Positions 46,222-54,246 of a stretch of DNA of 64,000 bases are shown here, piece by piece. The position numbers and the translations under genes are program-made. Under the pieces are notes generated by a model, which saw nothing but the letters and a program-made list of their open reading frames with translations, was not told the origin of the DNA and did no database searches. Numbering within the stretch: position 1 is the first letter of the stretch; every line of letters begins with the position of its first letter. Where the stretch lies: positions 56,199-120,198 of the forward strand of contig JAKLFE010000004.1 of assembly GCA_022711355.1 (NCBI GenBank), given 5' to 3'. Origin of the DNA: Spirochaetota bacterium (GTDB lineage Bacteria > Spirochaetota > Spirochaetia > Treponematales > Rectinemataceae).

Positions 46222-47262
46222 TTAGTTCGAGTAAATTCGCGGTTTTCCGACGAGCGCGACGGCTCGGGGCTTCCCCTCGGCGAGGGAGGCCGCGGCGGCG
46301 GCGGAAACTGCCAGGGCCGCGTAGCCGTCCCAGGCCGAGGCCCCCGGGAAGACCCGCCCGTCGCGCAGCGTTTCGATCCACGCGGCCAGCTCGGCGAGGT
46401 AGGCCTCCTGGAAGGGGGCGGTCCAATCGCTGGTCACGGGGGAGCCGCGGAAGCCCGAGCTGCGCAGGCAGACTCGGTCGGGCTGTGCGGTCGCGGCGCT
46501 GCCCCGCTGCCCGACGAGCTCGGCGGAGACCTCGTAGCCGTAGTCCGCGCTCACGAAAAGCTCGGCCGAGGCGAGGCGCCCGTCGGCCATGATCATCTGG
46601 ACGAGGAGGAGGTCGCGGCTGGATTCGGGGAGCTCTTCGCGGGAGCGCAGGCCGCGGACCGAGACCTCGGCGACCTCGGCGCCGAGGAGCCAGCGCGACG
46701 AGTCGATGTCGTGGCCCGCGGAGTTGGCGAGGATGAAGGCGCCCGAGGAGTCGTAGGCCGCCTTCGCGTTGCGGTGGACCCCCTTCCACAGGAGGGGCCG
46801 GCCGAGCGCGCCCGAGTCGGCGAGGGCCTTCAGGGCGGCGTGGGCGGGATCGAAGCGGCGCTGGAAGCCGAGGGAGACGAGGCGGCGGCCAGCCCCGGCC
46901 TCGGCCTCGACGAGGCGCAGCGCCTCCTCCGGGCTCGAGGCGAGGGGCTTCTCGCAGAGGACGGCCTTGCCCGCGGCGAGGCAGGCCAGGACGAGCTCGG
47001 CGTGGAAGGCGTCGGGGGCTGCGACGAGGACGGCGTCGACCGCGCTCGAGGCGATGAGCTCCTCGGGGCTGGAGAGGACGGCCGGGCCATCGGCGCCATT
47101 GGCGCCGCCGAGCTCGGCGGCGAGGCGCTCGGCGCGTCCCCGGTCGAGGTCCTGCAGCGCCGCGAGCTCGCAGGCGGAGACGAATCGCCGCGCGTTGCGC
47201 GCGTGCTGGCTCCCCATCGTGCCGGCGCCGATGACGCCGAGCCTGATCCTCGCGCTCGCCAT
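46222..47262 (-). CDS. Gfo/Idh/MocA family oxidoreductase (second inositol-type dehydrogenase)
   Basis: 346 residues. Rossmann motif RLGVIGAGTMGSQHARN, catalytic Lys in VLCEKPLASSPEEA, then LVSLGFQRRFDPAH. At the catalytic Asp/His site it reads ANSAGHDIDSSRWLLG, so the His is present but the usual preceding Asp is replaced, unlike the two paralogues here. It may act on another inositol stereoisomer (the IolW/IolX role) or an inosose. Last gene of the transporter operon, upstream of the separate iolG promoter. The ATG at 47262 follows GGGGAGGGGAGG. Confidence 0.82.
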   Translation of the reverse strand: MASARIRLGVIGAGTMGSQHARNARRFVSACELAALQDLDRGRAERLAAELGGANGADGPAVLSSPEELIASSAVDAVLVAAPDAFHAELVLACLAAGKAVLCEKPLASSPEEALRLVEAEAGAGRRLVSLGFQRRFDPAHAALKALADSGALGRPLLWKGVHRNAKAAYDSSGAFILANSAGHDIDSSRWLLGAEVAEVSVRGLRSREELPESSRDLLLVQMIMADGRLASAELFVSADYGYEVSAELVGQRGSAATAQPDRVCLRSSGFRGSPVTSDWTAPFQEAYLAELAAWIETLRDGRVFPGASAWDGYAALAVSAAAAASLAEGKPRAVALVGKPRIYSN

Positions 47263-47282
47263 GCCCCCTCCCCTCCCCGCTT

Positions 47283-48224
47283 TTAAGCGGGCCAGGCCTC
47301 GCGGAGGACGGCCAGGGACTTGCGGATGCCGGCCAGGCCGTCCATGGTGGGGTCCTCCATCTCGAGGCTCATCGCGCCGTCGTAGCCGGCCATGCGCAGG
47401 ACCGTGACGAATTCCTTCCACCAGCGCGCGTCGTGCCCGTAGCCAAGGGCGACGTAGTTCCAGGAGCGCTCGGCGAAGCGCTCGATCGGCCTCGTGTCGA
47501 GGACCCCGTCGAGCTCGACCGCCCCGCGCTCGAGCCGCGCGTCCTTCGCGTGGACGTGGTAGATCGCCCCCTCGGCCCCGAGGCGGCGGGCCGCGGCGAT
47601 GGGCTCCCCGCCCATCCAGAACAGGTGGCTCGGGTCGAGGTTCATGCCGACCATCGGCCCGATCTCGGCGCGGAGGCGCAGGAGGGTCGAGGGATTATAG
47701 ACGAGCTGGGAGCCGTGGTTCTCCAGGGCGATCCGCTCGATCCCGCAGTCGGCGGCCATGCGCGCGGCCTTCCGCCAGTACGGGAGGGCGACCTCGCTCC
47801 ACTGCCATTCGAGGATCTCCGCGTTGCGCGCCGGCCAGCTCGTCGCGATCCAGTTCGGCTCCCGCTCCCCGGGGCCTCCGCCCGGCAGGCCGGACATCAT
47901 CACGACCTTCCGCACGCCGAGCATCCGCGCGAGCTCGAAGGTGCCCTCGACGACGGCGCGGTGGCGATCGCCCTCCTCGTTCGGGGCCAGCTGGTTGCCC
48001 GAGCAGTTGAGGGCCTCGATGGAGAGGCCGCGGGACCGGATCGCGTCCGCATAACGCGTCCGGGCGGGCTCGCTGCCCAGGAGCCCCTCGAGGTCCAGGT
48101 GGGGAGCCCTCGACCAGTTGCCGGTGCAGAGCTCGAGGCCCTCGAAGCCGAGGGAGGCGGCCAGGTCGAGCATGGGCTCGAAGCCCAGGGAGCCCAGGGA
48201 ATCGGTCACCAGGCAGAGCTTCAC
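47283..48224 (-). CDS. sugar phosphate isomerase/epimerase-like TIM barrel
   Basis: 313 residues. The metal ligands of the IolE/IolI/xylose-isomerase-like fold appear in order: IALENHGSQLVYNP (Glu), GMNLDPSHLFWMGG (Asp, His), YHVHAKDARLE (His, Asp) and SLEMEDPTMDG (Glu). The position between two inositol-type dehydrogenases suggests an inosose isomerase (IolI/IolH-like role). The fold does not fix the substrate. It starts 10 bp after the upstream dehydrogenase stop. Confidence 0.82.
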   Translation of the reverse strand: MKLCLVTDSLGSLGFEPMLDLAASLGFEGLELCTGNWSRAPHLDLEGLLGSEPARTRYADAIRSRGLSIEALNCSGNQLAPNEEGDRHRAVVEGTFELARMLGVRKVVMMSGLPGGGPGEREPNWIATSWPARNAEILEWQWSEVALPYWRKAARMAADCGIERIALENHGSQLVYNPSTLLRLRAEIGPMVGMNLDPSHLFWMGGEPIAAARRLGAEGAIYHVHAKDARLERGAVELDGVLDTRPIERFAERSWNYVALGYGHDARWWKEFVTVLRMAGYDGAMSLEMEDPTMDGLAGIRKSLAVLREAWPA

Positions 48225-48234
48225 GGCCGCGCCC

Positions 48235-49272
48235 CTACAGCTCGACCGTCGAGCCGCGCTCGAGGGACTCGCGCATGGCGACGGCGAGGCGCGTGGCCTC
48301 CCGCGCGTCCTCGAGGGAGCGCGTGCCCGCCCGGCCCGAGCGGATCGCCTGGGCGAAGGCCTGGGCCTCGAGGAGGAAGGCCGGTCCGAAGCGGGAGAAG
48401 AAGTCGGCCTGCCCGGCGGCGAAGCTCCCGCCCGAGCGCTCGCGCAGGACGGGGAGCTCGGGAATGCCGCGGCCGCAGCTCAGGGCTCCCTCGGTGCCGG
48501 TCACCGACATCGTCGCCTCGTAGCCGCGGTGGGAGGTCCGCGAGACGTGGAAGGTCGCGAGGGCCGCCTGGGAGGCGGACCCGCCGGGCAGCTCGAACTC
48601 CACCGTGGCGGCGGCGGTATCGACGTCGCCGCAGGAGCCGAGGCCGGGGTACATGACGCGGGTGCCGCGCGCGGTGACCCGGCGGGGCCGGGCCCCCTCG
48701 AGGATCCAGCGGACCAGGTCGATGTCGTGGATGCAGCAGTCGAGGAAGATGCCGCCCGAGGTGGGCGCGAACTTCACGAAGAAGGCGTCCGGGTCGGCGG
48801 GGTCGTGGGACTCGGCGTGGACGCGGAAGACCCGGCCGAGCTCCCCGGCCGCGACGGCGCGCTTGACCTCGGCGTAGGCGGGATCGAAGCGCCGCATGAA
48901 GCCGATGGTCGCGACCTGGCCGGGGCGCCCGCGCGCGACCTCGATCACGCGGTCGCAGGGGGCGACGTCGAGGGAGAGCGGCTTCTCGCAGAACAGGTGC
49001 TTGCCGGCCTCGAGGACCTCGATCGCCTGCTCGGCGTGGAGGGAGGTCGGCGTGACGAGCCAGGCCGCGTCGAGGCCTGGATGCGCCAGGAGGGAGCCGA
49101 GGTCGGCATAGGCCGGGACCTCGAGGCTCTCCTCGGCCCACGCGCGCTCCTCGGCCAGGGGGCTCGCCGCGGCGACGAGCTCGACGCCCCGCACGCGCTT
49201 GGCTAGGTTCTCGGCGTGGCGCTTGCCCAGGCGGCCCAGGCCCACGATGCCGATCGAGATAGCTCGCTCCAC
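48235..49272 (-). CDS. Gfo/Idh/MocA family oxidoreductase (third inositol-type dehydrogenase)
   Basis: 345 residues. Rossmann motif SIGIVGLGRLGKRHAEN, catalytic Lys in LFCEKPLSLDV, and the IolG-like Asp/His pair in GGIFLDCCIHDIDLVRWIL, so it is closer to iolG than the dehydrogenase at 46222. It probably oxidises an inositol or related cyclitol. The ATG at 49272 follows AAGGAGGGAGC. It lies downstream of the binding-protein gene across a strong hairpin. Confidence 0.85.
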   Translation of the reverse strand: MERAISIGIVGLGRLGKRHAENLAKRVRGVELVAAASPLAEERAWAEESLEVPAYADLGSLLAHPGLDAAWLVTPTSLHAEQAIEVLEAGKHLFCEKPLSLDVAPCDRVIEVARGRPGQVATIGFMRRFDPAYAEVKRAVAAGELGRVFRVHAESHDPADPDAFFVKFAPTSGGIFLDCCIHDIDLVRWILEGARPRRVTARGTRVMYPGLGSCGDVDTAAATVEFELPGGSASQAALATFHVSRTSHRGYEATMSVTGTEGALSCGRGIPELPVLRERSGGSFAAGQADFFSRFGPAFLLEAQAFAQAIRSGRAGTRSLEDAREATRLAVAMRESLERGSTVEL

Positions 49273-49299
49273 TGCTCCCTCCTTGCGGCGCGATGGGGC

Positions 49300-49344
49300 G
49301 GCGCCCGGCGGCCGGGGCCTCGGCCCCGCGCGCGCCCGGGCGCC
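49300..49344 (-). terminator. GC-rich hairpin after the inositol binding-protein gene (attenuator-like)
   Basis: Perfect 9-bp arms GGCGCCCGG (49300-49308) and CCGGGCGCC (49336-49344) enclose a nested perfect stem GGGGCC-TC-GGCCCC (49314-49327). No T-tract. It is in the spacer between the binding-protein stop and the next gene. Confidence 0.65.
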
Positions 49345-49354
49345 TCCCGGAGGA

Positions 49355-50299
49355 TCACTTGATGGACATGCGGAAATCGAGGAGGGACTGGGCGTTGTCC
49401 TTGGTCATCATCGTCGCGCCGGAGTCGATGCGCTTGTCGATCTTCTTGCCGGCCTTGGCCTCGAGGGCCTTCTCGATGGCGATGCGGCCCATGTCGTAGT
49501 TGCCCTGGGCGACGGAGCCGTAGAGGTCGCCGGCGAGGATGGACTTGAGGGCGTCCTCGTTGGCGTCGACGCCGATCATCGGGACCTTCTTGCCCGCCTG
49601 CTGCATGGCGCGCAGGGACCCGAGGACCATCTCGTCGTTGGCGGCGAAGACGCCGGCGATGTCGGGGTTGGCCTGGAGCACGTTCTGGGTGAGGGTGTAG
49701 CCCTTCTCGCGGTCGCTGAAGGCGGGCTGCTTGGAGGCGATGACCATGCCGGCGGCCTTGAGGACCTCCTCGGCGCCCTTCACGCGGTCGTTGCAGGAGG
49801 GATTGCCGGGGGCGCCGTCGATGAGGAGGACCTTGTCGCCCTTCTTCAGCTGGGCCGCGAGGGCCTTGCCGCCGGCCTTGCCGGCCGCGAGGTTGTCGGT
49901 GCCGATGAAGGTCACGTAGTCGTTGAAGCCGGCGGGCATGCCGGTATCGACGAGGATGACGGGGATCTTCTTCTTCTTGGCCTGGTTCAGCACGTTGATG
50001 GAGGCGGCGGGCTGGGAGGGGCTGAAGACGATCACGTCGACCTTCTGGGAGATGACGTCCTGGACCATGTTGATCTGCTGCTCGATGGCGTCCTCGGTGG
50101 GGGGCCCGAGGAGGATGAGCTCGACGCCGGCCTTGTCGGCGGCCGCCTTGGCCCCGGCGGCGACGATCTTCCAGTACTGGCTCGACAGGGTCTTGAGGAC
50201 CATGCCGACCTTGAGCTTCGGCGCCGCGGCCGCGCCCGCGCAGAGCACGAAGGCGAAGACGAGGGCCATGACGATGGCGACCAACCTTTTCTTCTGCAT
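49355..50299 (-). CDS. ribose/inositol-type ABC transporter substrate-binding protein
   Basis: 314 residues. A signal peptide (VAIVMALVFAFVLCAGAAAA) precedes the type I periplasmic fold: KLKVGMVLKTLSSQYWKIVAAGAKAAADK, VDVIVFSPSQPAA, VTFIGTDNLAAGKAGGKAL, VLLIDGAPGNPSCNDRVKGAEEVL and GVFAANDEMVLGSLRAMQQAG. With the iol genes downstream and an iol-type operator on the promoter, the ligand is most likely myo-inositol. It is third in the operon, after ATPase and permease. Confidence 0.88.
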   Translation of the reverse strand: MQKKRLVAIVMALVFAFVLCAGAAAAPKLKVGMVLKTLSSQYWKIVAAGAKAAADKAGVELILLGPPTEDAIEQQINMVQDVISQKVDVIVFSPSQPAASINVLNQAKKKKIPVILVDTGMPAGFNDYVTFIGTDNLAAGKAGGKALAAQLKKGDKVLLIDGAPGNPSCNDRVKGAEEVLKAAGMVIASKQPAFSDREKGYTLTQNVLQANPDIAGVFAANDEMVLGSLRAMQQAGKKVPMIGVDANEDALKSILAGDLYGSVAQGNYDMGRIAIEKALEAKAGKKIDKRIDSGATMMTKDNAQSLLDFRMSIK

Positions 50300-50380
50300 A
50301 CAGCCTCCTGAAAACCCGATCGATCAGCCGGGCCATGCCCGGCCAGGATACCTTGTCGAGCCCGCGCGCGGGCTGCGGCC

Positions 50381-51382
50381 CTACCTGCGGCCGACCTGCA
50401 TGACCTTCTGGCGGAGCACGTCAATGTAGACGGCGAGGATGATGACCGCGCCGATGGCGAAGGTCTGGTAGTTGGAGTCCACGTTGAGGAGGTTCAGCCC
50501 GTTGCGGAGCACGGCGATGATGAGCACGCCGATGATGGTGTTGCCGATGGAGCCCACGCCCCCGAAGAAGCTCGCGCCGCCGATGATGACCGCCGCGATG
50601 GCGTCCGAGTCGTAGTCCTGCCCGGCCAGGGGGTAGGCCGCGTTGACGCGCCCGACGAGGACGATGCCGGCCAAGGCGGCGGTGAAGCCGCTCAGGGTGT
50701 AGACCAGGTTGAGGACCCGGTGGACCTTGATGCCGGAGAGGCGGCTCGCCTCCTTGTTGCCGCCCACCGCGTAGATGTAGCGGCCGGTAGCGGTCCTCGT
50801 GAGGAAGAGGTACATGCAGGCGTAGAGGAGGGCCACGAGGAAGAGGCTTATGGGCAGCGGCCCGAGGTAGTTGTTGCCGATGAACTGCACCGGCTCGGGG
50901 AAGATGCTGATGGGCGCCGCGGCCGTGATGACGAGGGCCACGCCGCGCGCCATCATCTTCATGCCCATGGTGGAGATGAAGGGGTGCGGCAGGCTCATCT
51001 TCGTCAGCATGAGGCCGTTGAGGAGGCCGAGCCCCCCGCCCACCGCGAGGCACAGCAGCATCGAGAGGTAGGGATCGACGCCGTGATTCACGCATACCAC
51101 GCCCATGAGCATGGTCGAGAGGGCCAGGACCGAGCCGACCGAGAGGTCGATGCCCCCCGTGAGGATGGCGAGGAACATGCCGCAGGAGATGATGGCGCTG
51201 ACCGCCGCCTGCGAGGCCACGTTCGTCAGGTTGTCGACCGTCAGGAAGCGCGGCGACAGGACCGCCATGACCAGCGAGAGGAGGATCAGGCTCAGGATCA
51301 CGCCCACGCTGTACATGTTCTTCCTCGGCTTCTGCTTCTTGGCTTCCTGCCCGGCAGCCGCGGCCTCTCTCTCGTGCGCCAT
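50381..51382 (-). CDS. ribose/inositol-type ABC transporter permease
   Basis: 333 residues of the RbsC/AraH family. After a Lys/Gln-rich cytoplasmic start come about nine helices, with the landmarks ILTGGIDLSVGSVLALS, ISTMGMKMMARGVALVI, AVGGNKEASRLSGIKVHRV, and IAAVIIGGASFFGGVGSIGNTIIGVLII, plus the end FAIGAVIILAVYIDVLR. The ATG at 51382 follows GGAGAGACGGCG. It partners the ATPase 23 bp upstream. Confidence 0.92.
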   Translation of the reverse strand: MAHEREAAAAGQEAKKQKPRKNMYSVGVILSLILLSLVMAVLSPRFLTVDNLTNVASQAAVSAIISCGMFLAILTGGIDLSVGSVLALSTMLMGVVCVNHGVDPYLSMLLCLAVGGGLGLLNGLMLTKMSLPHPFISTMGMKMMARGVALVITAAAPISIFPEPVQFIGNNYLGPLPISLFLVALLYACMYLFLTRTATGRYIYAVGGNKEASRLSGIKVHRVLNLVYTLSGFTAALAGIVLVGRVNAAYPLAGQDYDSDAIAAVIIGGASFFGGVGSIGNTIIGVLIIAVLRNGLNLLNVDSNYQTFAIGAVIILAVYIDVLRQKVMQVGRR

Positions 51383-51405
51383 CGCCGTCTCTCCTTTTCT
51401 CCCCG

Positions 51406-52938
51406 TCACGCGATCTTCCCCTCGCCGGAGGCGGCGAGCCCCGAGGCCGCGTACAGGATCCTCTCCTGGGTCGCCTCGGCCTGGCCGAATTCGGCGGTGA
51501 TCCTGCCCTCGTGCATCACGAGGATGCGGTCGGCCATGCCCATGACCTCGTCCATCTCCGAGCAGATGATGATGACGGCCGCGCCGTTCGCCACGAGCTC
51601 GTTCATGAGGTTGTAGACCTCGACCTTCGCGCCCACGTCGATGCCGCGCGTCGGCTCGTCGAAGATGAAGATCCTCGCCTGGGTGAGCATCCACTTGGCG
51701 ATGACGACCTTCTGCTGGTTCCCGCCCGAGAGCTGCCCGACCACCGTCTCGACGTCGGGGGCGCGGAGCTTCAGGTCCCTCGCGATCTTCTCCGTCATCT
51801 GGCGGATGGCCTTGAGCTTGAGGAAGCCGAGGCGGCTGTAGCGCTCGAGCCTCACCAGGGACGAGTTGAACGAGACGCTCTTAATGAGGATGAGGCCCTG
51901 GCCCTTGCGGTCCTCGGTCAGGAAGGCTATCCCGGCGTCGATGGAGTCCCGCGGGCTCCTGATGCGGACGTCCTGCCCGAAGACCTTGATAGCGCCGCCG
52001 TCGATCGGGTCCGCGCCGGTGATCGCCCGCGCGGTCTCGGTGCGGCCCGCGCCCACGAGGCCCGCGAAGCCGAGGATCTCGCCCGCGTAGGCCTTGAAGG
52101 AGACGTCGTGGAGCACGCCCCTGCGCTCGAGATGCTCGACCGAGAGGGCCTCGGCGCCCCGCCCGCCCTTGACCTTGGGGTACTTGTTCGTGATCTCGCG
52201 GCCGACCATGAGGCGGATGATGTCGTCGACCGAGGCCTCGCCGATGTCGCGGGTCTCCACGAGGCGGCCGTCGCGCAGGACCGTGACGCGATCGCAGATG
52301 CGCTTGACCTCGTCGAGCCGATGGGAGATGAAGATGACGGTCACGCCCTTGGCCTTGACCTGGGCGATGATTCGGAAGAGGTCGTTCGCCTCGCGCTCGG
52401 AGAGGCTCGAGGTCGGCTCGTCCATGATGATGAGCTTGGCGTCGGAGTGGACCGCCTTGCAGATCTCCACCATCTGCTGGTGGCCGATGCCGAGCTCGCC
52501 GGTCTTCATCCGCGGATCCAGGTTGAGCGCGAGATCCCGCATCAGGGACTCGGCCTCCTCGAGCATCTTGGCGCGGTCGAGGATATCGCCCCTCCGGGAC
52601 TTGCGGAGCTCGCGGCCGAGGAAGATGTTCTCCACCACGGTCAGGTGGGGGATGAGGTTGAGCTCCTGGTAGATGCAGGCGATGCCCTTCCCCATGGCCT
52701 TGAGGGGCGTCAGGCGCTCGAGCTTCTCGCCGTTGAACCAGATCTCGCCCTCGTCGGGAGCGTAGGCGCCGGTCAGGATCTTGATGAGGGTCGACTTGCC
52801 GGCCCCGTTCTCGCCCGTCAGGCCGTGGACGTCCCCGGCCCGAACCTCCATGCTCACGGAGTCGAGGGCCAGGACGCCCGGGAACCGTTTGGTCACCCTA
52901 TCCAAACGCAGCAGCATCTCGTTTTTACCCATCGCCAT
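51406..52938 (-). CDS. ribose/inositol-type ABC transporter ATPase (two ATP-binding domains)
   Basis: 510 residues, RbsA-like duplicated ATPase. The first domain has Walker A GENGAGKSTLIKIL, signature ELGIGHQQMVEICKAV and Walker B LIIMDEPTSSLS. The second has the degenerate GLVGAGRTETAR loop, then signature LSGGNQQKVVIAKWM and IFIFDEPTRGIDVGAK. This asymmetry is normal for the sugar class. The ATG at 52938 has GAGGGAAGC upstream; 52932 is an alternative. First gene of the operon, directly below a consensus promoter with two operators. Confidence 0.93.
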   Translation of the reverse strand: MAMGKNEMLLRLDRVTKRFPGVLALDSVSMEVRAGDVHGLTGENGAGKSTLIKILTGAYAPDEGEIWFNGEKLERLTPLKAMGKGIACIYQELNLIPHLTVVENIFLGRELRKSRRGDILDRAKMLEEAESLMRDLALNLDPRMKTGELGIGHQQMVEICKAVHSDAKLIIMDEPTSSLSEREANDLFRIIAQVKAKGVTVIFISHRLDEVKRICDRVTVLRDGRLVETRDIGEASVDDIIRLMVGREITNKYPKVKGGRGAEALSVEHLERRGVLHDVSFKAYAGEILGFAGLVGAGRTETARAITGADPIDGGAIKVFGQDVRIRSPRDSIDAGIAFLTEDRKGQGLILIKSVSFNSSLVRLERYSRLGFLKLKAIRQMTEKIARDLKLRAPDVETVVGQLSGGNQQKVVIAKWMLTQARIFIFDEPTRGIDVGAKVEVYNLMNELVANGAAVIIICSEMDEVMGMADRILVMHEGRITAEFGQAEATQERILYAASGLAASGEGKIA

Positions 52939-52978
52939 GCTTCCCTCGCTGATCGTCGGGAATGGAAACAGCATCTTT

Positions 52979-52994
52979 CTGCAAACGTTTTCAG
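52979..52994. promoter_or_regulatory. LacI-type operator downstream of the transporter promoter
   Basis: CTGCAAACGTTTTCAG, overlapping or just past the predicted start of transcription (near 52998). It matches the operator at 46134-46149 in most positions and shares the central CG. Confidence 0.8.
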
Positions 52995-53004
52995 TACCCA
53001 TATG

Positions 53005-53034
53005 ATTATATTCCCTGATTTTTTGAACTGTCAA
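53005..53034 (-). promoter_or_regulatory. consensus promoter of the inositol transporter operon
   Basis: Minus-strand TTGACA (53029-53034), an 18-nt spacer and TATAAT (53005-53010); both hexamers are perfect. It is flanked on both sides by LacI-type palindromes, so it should be strong when derepressed and tightly shut off otherwise. Confidence 0.85.
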
Positions 53035-53050
53035 ATGAAATCGTTTTCAA
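53035..53050. promoter_or_regulatory. LacI-type operator upstream of the transporter promoter
   Basis: ATGAAATCGTTTTCAA abuts the -35 hexamer. It lies between the divergent transporter and lacI genes, so it could also serve autoregulation. Its centre is about 56 bp from the centre of the site at 52979-52994. Confidence 0.75.
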
Positions 53051-53128
53051 ATTATAAGGCTATAGGGAAGCCCGCGGCTTGCGGCTTCACGCCCAGGGGA
53101 GTACAGTGTCCGAAAGGTTTTCACGCGA

Positions 53129-54130
53129 ATGATGAGCATAAAAGACATCGCGAGGCTGGCTGGAGTCTCGCCCTCGACGGTCTCCCGGGTCATCAACCAG
53201 AAAAAGTACGTCAAGCCCGAGCTCCGCGAGCGCATCATGGCCGTGGTCAAGGAGACCGGCTACGTCCCGAGCCACGCCGCGCGCTCGATGGTGCTCAAGC
53301 GCAGCTTCACCGTGGGCATCGTGATCCCCTACGCCTTCAACATGTTCCAGCGCCAGCTCTTCGCCATCATCGAGCGCCAGCTCGAGACCCACGGCTACCA
53401 CACCCTCTTCTTCTTCGCGAAGTGGGAGCCGGAGCACGAGCTCCACTGCCTGCGCCGACTCAAGTCCGAGAACCTCGACGGCATCATCATGCTCCACGAG
53501 GTCATCCACCCCGACTTCTACGCCTACCTCGCCCACGCCCCGATGCCCGTCGTCCTGTGCACCTTCGACCGGGGCAACCTCGCCTGCCCCTCGGTCCACG
53601 TCGACGAGGAGGCCGCCGCCCGGGACGCGACCGCCCACCTCATCGGCCTCGGGCACCGGCGCATCGGCTTCATCGCCGGCTCGCACTTCTCCTTCGCGGC
53701 CCAGCGCGCCTCGGGCTACCGCGCGGCCCTCGCCTCCGCTTCGATAGCCTACGACGAGCGGCTCGTCGCCGAGGTTCCCTCCTACATCGCCGAGGACGGG
53801 CTGGCGGGCATGCGCGAGCTCCTGGCCCGGAAGCCGGGGCTCAGCGCGGTCTTCGCCACGACGGACGAGCTCGCCATAGGCGCGATGCGCGCCATCTACG
53901 AGGCGGGGCTGCGGGTGCCCGAGGACATCTCGGTCGTGGGCTTCGACGACATCGACGTGAGCGCCTACCTCGCGCCGGGCCTCACCACGGTCGCCCAGCC
54001 CATCGAGGCCATCGGGCGCAAGACCGCCGAGGTCATGTCCCGCCTCATCTCCGGCGAGGCCTACGGCGACCTCTCGGCCGTCTTCGGCCACCGCCTGGTC
54101 GTGCGCGAGTCCGCCGCCCCGCCCCGCTGA
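53129..54130 (+). CDS. LacI family regulator, probable repressor of the inositol regulon
   Basis: 333 residues. The helix-turn-helix SIKDIARLAGVSPSTVSRVINQK is followed by the hinge YVPSHAARSMVLKRS and a sugar-binding-type effector domain ending VPEDISVVGFDDIDVSAYLAPGLTTV. It is divergent from the inositol transporter operon. Three palindromes of one type lie in the intergenic region and at the iolG promoter, so it most likely represses both operons and perhaps itself. The inducer would be an inositol-pathway compound. ATG at 53129 or 53132. Confidence 0.9.
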   Translation: MMSIKDIARLAGVSPSTVSRVINQKKYVKPELRERIMAVVKETGYVPSHAARSMVLKRSFTVGIVIPYAFNMFQRQLFAIIERQLETHGYHTLFFFAKWEPEHELHCLRRLKSENLDGIIMLHEVIHPDFYAYLAHAPMPVVLCTFDRGNLACPSVHVDEEAAARDATAHLIGLGHRRIGFIAGSHFSFAAQRASGYRAALASASIAYDERLVAEVPSYIAEDGLAGMRELLARKPGLSAVFATTDELAIGAMRAIYEAGLRVPEDISVVGFDDIDVSAYLAPGLTTVAQPIEAIGRKTAEVMSRLISGEAYGDLSAVFGHRLVVRESAAPPR

Positions 54131-54246
54131 GACCGGCCCTTGCGGGGGCCGGTCCCGATCCGTATACTTGGTTATATTCCCATCACTTCCTCGCCTCGAA
54201 GGCCCGGAGTCCCGGAGCCGGGGCCTCGGGGAGGGAAGGAGGAGGC

